From NCBI GenBank assembly GCA_015487255.1, contig WFQA01000001.1, forward strand, positions 1-18,862: 18,862 nucleotides of DNA. Direction: 5' to 3'. Of this stretch, positions 8,806 to 15,377 are shown in pieces; the first letter of the stretch is position 1, and each line of letters begins with the position of its first letter. Position numbers and translations under genes: made by a program. The notes beneath the pieces were generated by a model. That model saw only the letters and a list, made by a program, of their open reading frames with translations. It had not been told where the DNA came from and ran no database searches. This DNA is from Paracoccaceae bacterium. Lineage in GTDB: Bacteria; Pseudomonadota; Alphaproteobacteria; Rhodobacterales; Rhodobacteraceae.

Positions 8806-10731
8806 ATGAAACAGTTTATTAAAAATTTGGGTGTTGGCTGGCTTTTGGCAGGGCTTTTTTCTGTTACATTTGCGGTCGCACAGGAAAATATCGTCACTTT
8901 GCGCTCGCTTGACCAGAATTTCGAAGCCAGCGGCGAGTTGGTCTCGGCGGATAAGGATTTTTATGTGCTGCGCACAATCGTCGGCGATATGAACGTGCCG
9001 CGCAGCGAGGTTGAGTGCCTCGGTGATGCCTGCCCGGTGGAGAGCACCCAGGTGACCCTGCTTTCGGATGACGGCTCCACCTTTACCGGTGAGTTGCTGA
9101 ATTATGACGGTTCCAACTATATTTTGCGCACCACGATCGGGATCCTGACCATCCGCAGTGAATTTGTGCAATGTGAAGGTGATGCCTGCCCGGCGGGCAC
9201 CCAGCTGGCCGAAGTGAGCCGCGAAGTGGTATTGCGCTCGGCCGATGGCACGTTTTTTACCGGCACCCTGCAGGATTTTGACGGCACCAGCTATATTTTG
9301 CAAACTTCGGTGGGCCTGCTGACCATCCGCAGTGAATTTGTGCAATGTGAAGGCGATGCCTGCCCCGATACCGGGCCGGTGGTGGCGCGTTTCACCATTG
9401 CCGCGCCGTCAGATGAGGGAGAAAATTTTATCGGTGAAGCGCTGGCGCGGTTTGTTGACGAAAAATCGCTGGCACTCACCCGCTCCATTCAGGACGAAGG
9501 CAATATTCAATATTTGATCGGTAATGAGGCCGGGGATCTGGTAGCCGATATCACCGTGGTAGCGGCCAATGATGTAGCCTCGATCGAGGCGCTGTTTTCC
9601 AATGCGGCCGCCTTTGCCCTGACCCGCGAGGCCTTTGCCCCGGAAACCGTGGCCCAGGTGGCCAATGTGCCGGTGCAGGAAGTAACCGCTTTGCTCAATT
9701 CCCAGCCCATCGCCCTGGATGCGCTGGTCGCCTATATCAACCCGGAAAACCGGGTCGGGTCGATTTCCGTTTCTGAAATCGCCGATATTCTGGCGGGCAG
9801 AATCACCAACTGGGCACAGGTGGGGGGCGATGATGCTCCGATAACCGTGCATGCGATGGCTCCCGAGAGCAACCTCGCGCGGGTCGTAAACCGCGATATC
9901 CTGGCCCCGCGTGGATTGCGGCTCTCGATCAACGGCATGTTGCATGGTGTGCTCGATGATCTTGGCGCAACTATCGCCAATGACCCATATGCCTTTGCGG
10001 TCTCCTATCGCTCGGCTGCGCATCTGGTCAAAGTGCCCAGTACGCGCAATGATTGCAACATGTTCTCCAGCGCCAACAGCTTTTCGATACAAACCGAAGA
10101 ATATCCGCTGACGATGACCTGGAATCTCTACATGCTGGACAACCATGAAATGCCGGCATTTGCAAAAAGCATTGCTGATTATCTGGTGTCGGATCCCGGC
10201 CAGGCCGCGGCTGAAGCGGTGGGGCTTGTCGGGTTGGAAATTACACGCCAGCCAATGAGCGAACAGGGCGAGCGCCTGCTTTCGGCGATGTTGTCTGAGA
10301 ATGTCGGCCAGCAGGGGATTGCGGCTTACCGGGAGTATCTGTCCGAGGTTTCGACCGCGACCCGGCTTTCGACCACTTTACGCTTTGTTACCGGCTCCGC
10401 CGCACTGGACGAGCGCGGCATTGCTGACGTTCGCCGGATTTCTGCCCTGATCAGCAGCGGCCAGTTGAGTGGCAACCGCCTGATGCTGGTCGGATTTAGT
10501 GACTCGGTTGGTAATTTCCGTTCCAATATCAACCTTTCGCGCAATCGTGCCGGTGTAGTGAAGGCGCTGCTGCTGGAAGATAATATCGGTCGGTTGGAAG
10601 CGGATGACGTGCTGGCTTTCGGCTTTGGCCCGGTTGCCCCGGTTGGCTGTAACGCCACAGATGAAGGCCGCGGGCTGAACCGCCGGGTCGAGGTGTGGAT
10701 CCGCGGTGCCAACCAGCAGGGCTTGCGCTAG
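8806..10731 (+). CDS. Phosphate-binding-like/OmpA fusion periplasmic protein with three Cys-pair repeats
   Basis: 641 residues. A signal peptide (1-25, ending TFAVAQ) is followed by three homologous units of about 48 residues (about 29-77, 82-129, 140-187), each starting with a V-T/V-L-R/L-S strand and ending C-x-G-D-A-C-P, with cysteine pairs at 71/76, 123/128 and 181/186. A PstS-like substrate-binding domain follows (about 195-480); ALVAYINPENRVGSISVSEI and ILAGRITNWAQVGGDDAPI match the phosphate-binding family, but the usual SGT anion-binding turn reads ESN. The C-terminus (about 523-634) is an OmpA-type peptidoglycan-binding domain (GFSDSVGN 563-570, LNRRVEVWIR 624-633). The protein should be periplasmic and tethered to the cell wall. 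This architecture is known in Rhodobacterales, but its function is unknown to me. It is 36 bp after the BMP gene, likely one operon. A role as anchored receptor for a signalling partner is inference. Confidence 0.87.
   Translation: MKQFIKNLGVGWLLAGLFSVTFAVAQENIVTLRSLDQNFEASGELVSADKDFYVLRTIVGDMNVPRSEVECLGDACPVESTQVTLLSDDGSTFTGELLNYDGSNYILRTTIGILTIRSEFVQCEGDACPAGTQLAEVSREVVLRSADGTFFTGTLQDFDGTSYILQTSVGLLTIRSEFVQCEGDACPDTGPVVARFTIAAPSDEGENFIGEALARFVDEKSLALTRSIQDEGNIQYLIGNEAGDLVADITVVAANDVASIEALFSNAAAFALTREAFAPETVAQVANVPVQEVTALLNSQPIALDALVAYINPENRVGSISVSEIADILAGRITNWAQVGGDDAPITVHAMAPESNLARVVNRDILAPRGLRLSINGMLHGVLDDLGATIANDPYAFAVSYRSAAHLVKVPSTRNDCNMFSSANSFSIQTEEYPLTMTWNLYMLDNHEMPAFAKSIADYLVSDPGQAAAEAVGLVGLEITRQPMSEQGERLLSAMLSENVGQQGIAAYREYLSEVSTATRLSTTLRFVTGSAALDERGIADVRRISALISSGQLSGNRLMLVGFSDSVGNFRSNINLSRNRAGVVKALLLEDNIGRLEADDVLAFGFGPVAPVGCNATDEGRGLNRRVEVWIRGANQQGLR
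9018..9365 (+). repeat. Tandem protein-coding repeat, period 174 bp
   Basis: Repeat units 2 and 3 of the exported fusion protein are nearly identical at DNA level at their 3' ends: 9145-9191 and 9319-9365 are 47-bp copies with a single difference (GGT/GGC). The spacing is 174 bp, 58 codons. Unit 1 (ending near 9036) is more diverged. This suggests a recent duplication or gene conversion of unit 2/3. Confidence 0.8.
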
Positions 10732-10742
10732 CGCGAAAGGGT

Positions 10743-10808
10743 GTGCTTTTACCTCTGCGGGGGTAAACCCCCACTCGGCAAAAGCACGGTTTTCAACACG
10801 TTGAAAAC
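10743..10808. repeat. Two adjacent inverted repeats downstream of the PstS-OmpA gene
   Basis: The first, 10743-10787, has perfect 8-bp outer arms (GTGCTTTT / AAAAGCAC) and an inner GGGGG-taaa-CCCCC hairpin. The second, 10789-10808, is GTTTTCAA-cacg-TTGAAAAC, a perfect 8-bp stem with a 4-nt loop. They begin 12 bp after the stop codon. The first is followed by GGTTTTC, a poor T-tract, so it may be a weak terminator for the plus-strand operon; the pair could instead be a dispersed intergenic repeat. Only one copy occurs in this window. Confidence 0.5.
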
Positions 10809-10869
10809 ACGGCTGGCCGGCGGCCATGGCCTCGCCTGCGGCTCGGCGGGATGGTGATTGGTGTTTTAG

Positions 10870-10909
10870 AAAATAATAGCGCCGCGAGAAGGGAGGATTC
10901 TCGCGGCGC
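10870..10909 (-). terminator. Rho-independent terminator of the DUF1127/small RNA transcript
   Basis: A perfect 12-bp GC-rich stem (10898-10909 with 10879-10890) and a 7-nt loop are followed on the minus strand by TATTATTTT (10878-10870). On the plus strand the same hairpin is followed by no T-run, so it acts for minus-strand transcription only. It doubles as hairpin 2 of the small RNA. Confidence 0.85.
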
Positions 10910-10955
10910 CATTGCTTTACCGGATGGTGGGAGGAACCAGCGGTAAATCTCTGAA
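10870..10955 (-). ncRNA. Cuckoo/CcsR-like small RNA: two hairpins with anti-Shine-Dalgarno loops
   Basis: Read on the minus strand, starting about 11 nt after the DUF1127 stop codon, there are two hairpins. Hairpin 1 (10947-10916) has a TTTACCG/CGGTAAA outer stem, a TGGT/ACCA inner stem and the 7-nt loop TCCTCCC. Hairpin 2 (10909-10879) has a perfect 12-bp stem GCGCCGCGAGAA/TTCTCGCGGCGC with the same loop TCCTCCC, followed by TATTATTTT, a Rho-independent terminator. Two stem-loops exposing CCUCCUCCC-like sequence directly downstream of a DUF1127 gene is the hallmark of the CcsR ('Cuckoo') RNAs of Rhodobacter sphaeroides and relatives. The loops are complementary to GGGAGGA-type ribosome sites. 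The RNA is probably cut out of the DUF1127 transcript. Its 5' end is not visible from sequence. Confidence 0.78.
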
Positions 10956-10958
10956 ATT

Positions 10959-11174
10959 CTAGTGGTAGACCGCGTTGCGGGCCACATCCTGGATCATGGA
11001 ACGGCACAGGCCGAGATCGTTGAGTTCACGGTCTGACAAGCTGCTCAGTTCGTTGATGGTTTTGCGATACATGCGGCGCTGGGCGCGGGCTTTCTTAAAG
11101 CTGCTGATCGCATAGGAAATACGGAGCGGGAGCGCGGGAGGCACATTGCCGTGCGGGAGAGAGATATTTGCCAT
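10959..11174 (-). CDS. DUF1127 small basic protein (CcaF1/YjiS-like)
   Basis: 71 residues from the second of two ATGs. The C-terminal half carries the DUF1127 signature: an Arg/Lys-rich helix FKKARAQRRMYRKTINELSSLSDRELNDLGLCRSMIQ. In Rhodobacter sphaeroides the relative CcaF1 is an RNA-binding protein that affects small-RNA levels under stress, and in Agrobacterium DUF1127 proteins influence phosphate and carbon metabolism; a similar role is inferred here. The start at 11174 puts AAGGA 8 nt upstream; the alternative ATG at 11180 is only about 3 nt from it. The gene is divergent from the MFS gene and its 3' end leads straight into the two-hairpin RNA, so protein and RNA should share one transcript. 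Confidence 0.87.
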   Translation of the reverse strand: MANISLPHGNVPPALPLRISYAISSFKKARAQRRMYRKTINELSSLSDRELNDLGLCRSMIQDVARNAVYH

Positions 11175-11207
11175 TTTCATTTTCCTTCATTCTTTTCTGA
11201 TGCCATG

Positions 11208-11235
11208 GATATATGAATTTGCTGCACTGCAACAA
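11208..11235 (-). promoter_or_regulatory. Possible promoter of the DUF1127/small RNA unit
   Basis: On the minus strand TTGTTG (11235-11230) is followed after 16 bp by TATATC (11213-11208), or after 14 bp by CATATA. The latter could suit a heat-shock-type sigma factor (RpoH), which drives the homologous unit in Rhodobacter sphaeroides. The match is modest and was picked by eye. Confidence 0.3.
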
Positions 11236-11306
11236 CCAACATTGCCGCCCTGCCGCTTTGCAGAAAATGCATGGCTATGCGCCAGGGCATTATATAGGCT
11301 TGCGCT

Positions 11307-12518
11307 ATGAGACTCTCTGCCCTGACCACGCCGCAATTTCGCCGCTACCTGATCGGCAATGCCATTTCGCTGCACGGGCTGTGGGTGCAAAAGATCACCA
11401 TCGGCTGGATGGCCTGGGAGGCGACCGGCTCGGTGGCGTTTCTGGGTTGGCTGGCTTTTCTCAACTATGCGCCACCGCTGTTTTTCGGCCCGTTTTTTGG
11501 TGTGGTGGTTGATCGGGTCAATATTCGCAAGGCGGCGATGGCCACGCAGATGCTGTTTATTGGCGCGGCGCTGGCCCTGCTGGCCATCCATCTGGCCGGG
11601 TTGAGCGGGCGGGTGAGCCTGAGCGGGGTTGCGCTGTTTATCGGCATGGTCACCTCGGCCCAGCACCCGATCCGCATGGCGCTGACCCCGCGCCTGGCCC
11701 CGCAGGTGCAACTGCCTTCGGTGGTGTTGCTGCTTTCGCTCAATTTCAACATTGCCCGGGTGGTTGGCCCGGCGATTGGCGGCGGCATTATTGCCGCTTA
11801 CGGGCTGCGTGAGGCGCTGATCTTCACCGCGCTGGCCTTTGTGCCTTTTGTGCTGATCCTTTCGACCCTTGACCCCCGCGCCAACCGGCCCAAAGCCAAG
11901 GCCAGCCTGCGGGCGGATTTTGCCGAGGGGCTGCTTTATGTGCTGCAATCGCGATTTATCCGCACCGCCACGCTGATCACCGGGTTGTTTTCGCTGGCCG
12001 GGCGCGGGGTGCTGGAGATTTTGCCCAGCCTTGCTGACGGGGTTTTCCAGCGCGGGGCAGCCGGGCTGGGGGTGCTGACCGCCGCCGCCGGGGCTGGGGC
12101 GCTGTTGGCGGCGATTGTGCAGATCGCCCTGCCGGGGCCGGTGCGCGGGCGCTTGCCGCTCATCTCGCTGGTTGCTGCGGTGCTGGGGCCGGTTGCGGCG
12201 GCTTATCTGGGCGGGGTGATGCGCTGGGAACTGGTGGTATTTCTCGTTGGTTTTTTGGGCTTTGCCGGCACTTTGGTTGGGGTTGGCATGCAATCAGCCA
12301 TTCAGATGCAGGTGGAGGACCACATGCGCGGGCGGGTGATGAGCCTGTGGATCATGGTGGCGATGGGAGGCACCGCCTTTGGCTCGATGCTGCTTGGCGG
12401 GCTGGCGGATATGGTCAGCCTGGGGTTTTCGCTGCAAATCACCGGTATTTCCAGCGCCGGGATGATAATTGCCCTGTTAATCCTGCGAAGAATCGCTCAA
12501 ATCCAAGAAAGCCGTTGA
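11307..12518 (+). CDS. Major facilitator superfamily transporter (EntS/MFS_3-like)
   Basis: 403-residue inner-membrane protein, almost entirely hydrophobic, consistent with about 12 membrane helices. The loop between helices 2 and 3 reads FFGVVVDRVNIRKA, the MFS motif A (G-x-x-x-D-R-x-x-R-K). The second half repeats the pattern with MRGRVMSLWIMVAMGG and LLGGLADM. The overall style (short N-terminus running straight into helix 1, LSLNFNIARVVGPAIGG in helix 5) resembles the EntS-like MFS_3 group of drug or siderophore exporters; the substrate cannot be read from sequence. The ribosome site is weak. It is divergent from the DUF1127 gene, and 105 bp ahead of the liv binding protein gene on the same strand. 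Confidence 0.88.
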   Translation: MRLSALTTPQFRRYLIGNAISLHGLWVQKITIGWMAWEATGSVAFLGWLAFLNYAPPLFFGPFFGVVVDRVNIRKAAMATQMLFIGAALALLAIHLAGLSGRVSLSGVALFIGMVTSAQHPIRMALTPRLAPQVQLPSVVLLLSLNFNIARVVGPAIGGGIIAAYGLREALIFTALAFVPFVLILSTLDPRANRPKAKASLRADFAEGLLYVLQSRFIRTATLITGLFSLAGRGVLEILPSLADGVFQRGAAGLGVLTAAAGAGALLAAIVQIALPGPVRGRLPLISLVAAVLGPVAAAYLGGVMRWELVVFLVGFLGFAGTLVGVGMQSAIQMQVEDHMRGRVMSLWIMVAMGGTAFGSMLLGGLADMVSLGFSLQITGISSAGMIIALLILRRIAQIQESR

Positions 12519-12623
12519 AACTCTCAACATAATAAGGTGAAATGGCCCGCAGAATCGGGGGAACTCGTTTTGACAAGGGTGTTTATGCGCAAACCGCGCC
12601 AACACCGCAACTGGGAGATGAAC

Positions 12624-13817
12624 ATGAAAAAAATTCTATTGGCGACCACCGCCGCAACCATGCTGGCAACCGGCGCTTTTGCTGATGGTGAGAAAATCAA
12701 CATCGGGGTGATCCTCGGCTTTACCGGGCCGATTGAATCGCTGACCCCTGATATGGCACTCGGGGCGGAGCTGGCGATTGACGAGATCAACGCCGCCGGC
12801 ACCCTGCTTGGCGGTGGCGCAGAGCTTGTTTCGGTTCGTGCCGACTCGACCTGTATTGACAGCTCCGCCGCGCAGGCCGCTGCCGAAGCGCTGGTTTCCA
12901 ACGATAACGTGGCCGCCATTGTTGGTGCTGACTGCTCGGGCGTGACCGGGGCGATCGCCAATAACGTGGCGGTGCCAAACGGGGTGGTGATGATCTCACC
13001 TTCCGCAACCTCACCCGCGCTTTCGACCATCGAGGACAATGACCTGTTCTTCCGCACCTCGCCATCTGATGCCCGTCAGGGCCAGGTGCTTTCGGATGTG
13101 CTGATGGATCTTGGCGTGAAATCCGTTGCCGTGACCTACACCAACAATGACTATGGCAAGGGGCTCGCTGATGCGTTCCAAGGCTCATATGAAGCGGCTG
13201 GCGGCACGGTGACCATCTCTGCCGCGCATGAAGACGGCAAGGGCGACTATTCGGCCGAGGTTGGCGCATTGGCCGCCGCCGGTGGTGAAATGCTGGCCGT
13301 GTTTGGCTATGCGGACCAGGGCGGGGCCGGCATCATCCAGGGCGCGCTTGATACCGGTGCGTTTGATACTTTCGTGATGGGTGACGGGATGAAATCCCAG
13401 GCGCTGATCGACAATATCGGCCCTGATCTCAACGGCTCGATCGGCACGCAGCCCGGTTCTGCCGGTGAAGGTGCCAAGAAGCTGGCTGAATTGCTGACCG
13501 GCATTGCCGGCACGCCAGACGGCCCGTTCACCGCTGAAAGCTATGACGCCGCAGCGCTGATCGCCTTTGCCATTCAAGCAGGTGGCTCGGCTGACCGCGC
13601 CTCTATTGCCGCCAATGTGCTTAACGTGGCCAATGCGCCGGGTGAGCCTATCGGGGTTGGCGAACTGGCCAAGGGCCTTGAGATTCTCGCCAATGGTGGT
13701 GAGATCGATTATCAGGGTGCTTCGGATGTTGAGTTGATCGGGCCGGGTGAAGCTGCCGGTTCCTATCAGGAATACGTAGTGGAAGACGGCGCGTTCAAAG
13801 TGCTCCGCATCCGCTAA
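12624..13817 (+). CDS. Branched-chain amino acid-type ABC transporter binding protein (LivJ/LivK-like)
   Basis: 397-residue periplasmic receptor of the HAAT (hydrophobic amino acid) importer encoded downstream. The frame is open from 12537, but the start at 12624 has GGAG (12614-12617) 6 nt upstream and begins the signal peptide MKKILLATTAATMLATGAFA, cleaved after residue 20. The mature protein has the Peripla_BP_6 pattern: INIGVILGFTGP (25-36), GAELAIDEINAAG (47-59), SPSATSPAL (125-133), FFRTSPSDARQG (142-153), YTNNDYGKG (172-180), and GYADQGGAGIIQGALDTG (228-245). Cys77 and Cys104 are placed like the disulfide of LivJ. The ligand is probably an amino acid, though this family also covers amides and urea. 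A terminator hairpin separates it from livG, which fits higher expression of the receptor. A TTGACA at 12570-12575 looks like a -35 box, but no matching -10 is seen. Confidence 0.93.
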   Translation: MKKILLATTAATMLATGAFADGEKINIGVILGFTGPIESLTPDMALGAELAIDEINAAGTLLGGGAELVSVRADSTCIDSSAAQAAAEALVSNDNVAAIVGADCSGVTGAIANNVAVPNGVVMISPSATSPALSTIEDNDLFFRTSPSDARQGQVLSDVLMDLGVKSVAVTYTNNDYGKGLADAFQGSYEAAGGTVTISAAHEDGKGDYSAEVGALAAAGGEMLAVFGYADQGGAGIIQGALDTGAFDTFVMGDGMKSQALIDNIGPDLNGSIGTQPGSAGEGAKKLAELLTGIAGTPDGPFTAESYDAAALIAFAIQAGGSADRASIAANVLNVANAPGEPIGVGELAKGLEILANGGEIDYQGASDVELIGPGEAAGSYQEYVVEDGAFKVLRIR

Positions 13818-13838
13818 GCTGTTCGCTCAAATCAATAA

Positions 13839-13867
13839 AAACAGCCCGACATTTCGTCGGGCTGTTT
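13839..13867 (+). terminator. Intra-operon hairpin terminator between binding protein gene and livG
   Basis: A perfect 12-bp stem, AAACAGCCCGAC (13839-13850) with GTCGGGCTGTTT (13856-13867), around the loop ATTTC, begins 21 nt after the stop codon. On the plus strand the trailing T-run is only the stem's own TTT, so termination should be partial, giving more binding-protein mRNA than livGFHM mRNA; the stem also protects the upstream mRNA from 3' decay. The minus strand has a longer T-run (TTTTTATTG) but no gene there needs it. Confidence 0.8.
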
Positions 13868-13889
13868 GCATAACCGGGGTGGGGTAAAG

Positions 13890-14672
13890 ATGATCAGGGT
13901 AGAAGACCTGCACATGCATTTTGGCGGGATACGGGCGGTGGACGGCACCTCGCTCGAGATCAAAACCGGCAGTATCACCGGGCTGATCGGCCCCAATGGC
14001 GCGGGCAAAACCACGCTTTTCAATGTGATCGCCGGGCATTACAAACCCTCTTCCGGCAAGGTTTTTCTGGATGGCGAGGATATATCCGGCATGCCGCCCC
14101 ATGAGCTGTTTGGCAAGGGCCTGCTGCGCACTTTCCAGATCGCGCATGAGTTTTCCACCCTCAGCGTTCGCGACAACCTGATGATGGTGCCACCGGCGCA
14201 ATCGGGCGAAACCCTGTGGAACGCCTGGTTCAAGGGCAAGCAGGTGCGGCGCGAGGAAGAGGCCATCCGCGCCAAGGCTGACGAGGTGATCGAGTTTCTG
14301 GAAATCTCCCATGTGGCGGATGAGCTGGCCGGGAACCTGTCCGGCGGGCAGAAAAAGCTGCTGGAACTGGGGCGCACGATGATGGTCGATGCCAAGATTG
14401 TATTTCTAGACGAAGTTGGTGCGGGGGTGAACCGCACGCTTTTGCGCACCATTGGTGACGCGATTTTGCGGCTCAACCAGGAGCGCGGCTACACGTTTTG
14501 CATGATCGAGCATGATATGGATTTCATCGGGCGGCTTTGTGACCCGGTGATCTGCATGGCCGAGGGCAAGGTGCTGGCCCAGGGCACGGCAGACGAGGTT
14601 AAATCCAACGAAGCGGTGATCGAGGCTTACCTTGGCACCGGGCTGAAAAACAAGCCGGGGGTAAGCGCATGA
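13890..14672 (+). CDS. livG: HAAT-family ABC transporter ATPase LivG
   Basis: 260-residue ATPase of the branched-chain amino acid-type importer, working with LivF at the cytoplasmic face of LivHM. Walker A GPNGAGKTT (34-42), Q-loop Gln83, signature LSGGQKK (150-156), Walker B VFLDE (171-175) and switch His208 are all present. The residue after the catalytic Glu175 is Val instead of the usual Pro (DEV for DEP), a mild oddity. LivG-type features are the RTFQIAHEFSTLSVRDNL stretch and the GAGVN D-loop region. The ATG at 13890 is used because MIRVEDLHMHFGG is the normal family start; an ATG at 13866 in the terminator stem would add 8 residues. It overlaps livF by 4 nt (ATGA), indicating translational coupling. 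Confidence 0.95.
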   Translation: MIRVEDLHMHFGGIRAVDGTSLEIKTGSITGLIGPNGAGKTTLFNVIAGHYKPSSGKVFLDGEDISGMPPHELFGKGLLRTFQIAHEFSTLSVRDNLMMVPPAQSGETLWNAWFKGKQVRREEEAIRAKADEVIEFLEISHVADELAGNLSGGQKKLLELGRTMMVDAKIVFLDEVGAGVNRTLLRTIGDAILRLNQERGYTFCMIEHDMDFIGRLCDPVICMAEGKVLAQGTADEVKSNEAVIEAYLGTGLKNKPGVSA

Positions 14673-15376
14673 GCTACCTGATTGGCGATAAAATGACCGG
14701 CGGTTATGGCAAGGGGGCGGATATTCTGCACGACTGCACCATTGCGGTTGAAAAAGGCGAGATCGCGGTGATTGTTGGCCCGAATGGCGCGGGTAAATCC
14801 ACCGCGATGAAGGCGATTTTTGGCATGCTGAACCTGCGCGAGGGGCAGGTGCGGCTTGATGGTGAGGATATCACCCACATGTCGCCGCAAGACAAGGTGA
14901 AGGCGGGTATGGGTTTTGTGCCGCAAACCAGCAATGTGTTTACCGGCATGACCGTGCAGGAAAACCTGGAAATGGGCGCTTATATCCGTGAGGATGATTT
15001 CAGCGAGACCATGGAGCAGGTTTTCCATCTTTTCCCTATTTTGAAGGAAAAGCGCCGCCAGCATGCCGGCGAGCTTTCCGGCGGGCAGCGCCAGCAGGTG
15101 GCCGTGGGCCGCGCGCTGATGACCCAGCCCAAGCTGTTGATGCTCGATGAGCCCACCGCCGGGGTTTCCCCGATTGTGATGGACGAATTGTTTGACCGCA
15201 TTATCGAAGTGGCCAAAACCGGCATTGCGATATTGATGGTTGAGCAAAACGCAAGGCAGGCGCTGAACATTGCCGACAAGGGCTATGTGCTGGTGCAGGG
15301 CCGCAACCGTTTCACCGACACGGGCGAGGCCTTGCTGGCCAACCCCGAGGTTCGCAAATCTTTTCTGGGGGGCTGA
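14669..15376 (+). CDS. livF: HAAT-family ABC transporter ATPase LivF
   Basis: 235-residue second ATPase of the importer, the short LivF type. It has Walker A GPNGAGKST (37-45), Q-loop Gln86, signature LSGGQRQQ (136-143), Walker B LMLDEP (157-162) and the LivF-typical VEQNA (191-195) in place of a switch histidine. It ends in NPEVRKSFLGG, the usual LivF tail. The start codon overlaps the livG stop by 4 nt; the stop is one base before the livH ATG. An intact nucleotide-binding site on both LivG and LivF means a functional heterodimer. Confidence 0.96.
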   Translation: MSYLIGDKMTGGYGKGADILHDCTIAVEKGEIAVIVGPNGAGKSTAMKAIFGMLNLREGQVRLDGEDITHMSPQDKVKAGMGFVPQTSNVFTGMTVQENLEMGAYIREDDFSETMEQVFHLFPILKEKRRQHAGELSGGQRQQVAVGRALMTQPKLLMLDEPTAGVSPIVMDELFDRIIEVAKTGIAILMVEQNARQALNIADKGYVLVQGRNRFTDTGEALLANPEVRKSFLGG

Positions 15377-15377
15377 T

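Noticed and set aside
11187..12293. Open frame of 368 codons on the minus strand over the MFS gene
   Set aside because: Gln/Arg/Pro/His-rich translation typical of antisense to a membrane protein gene; no domain seen.
12570..12575. Perfect TTGACA as a liv operon -35 box
   Set aside because: No -10-like hexamer is found 16-18 bp downstream, so I do not annotate a promoter.
13866..13889. Upstream ATG for livG at 13866
   Set aside because: It lies in the terminator stem, and the extra residues MHNRGGVK are not part of the usual LivG N-terminus.
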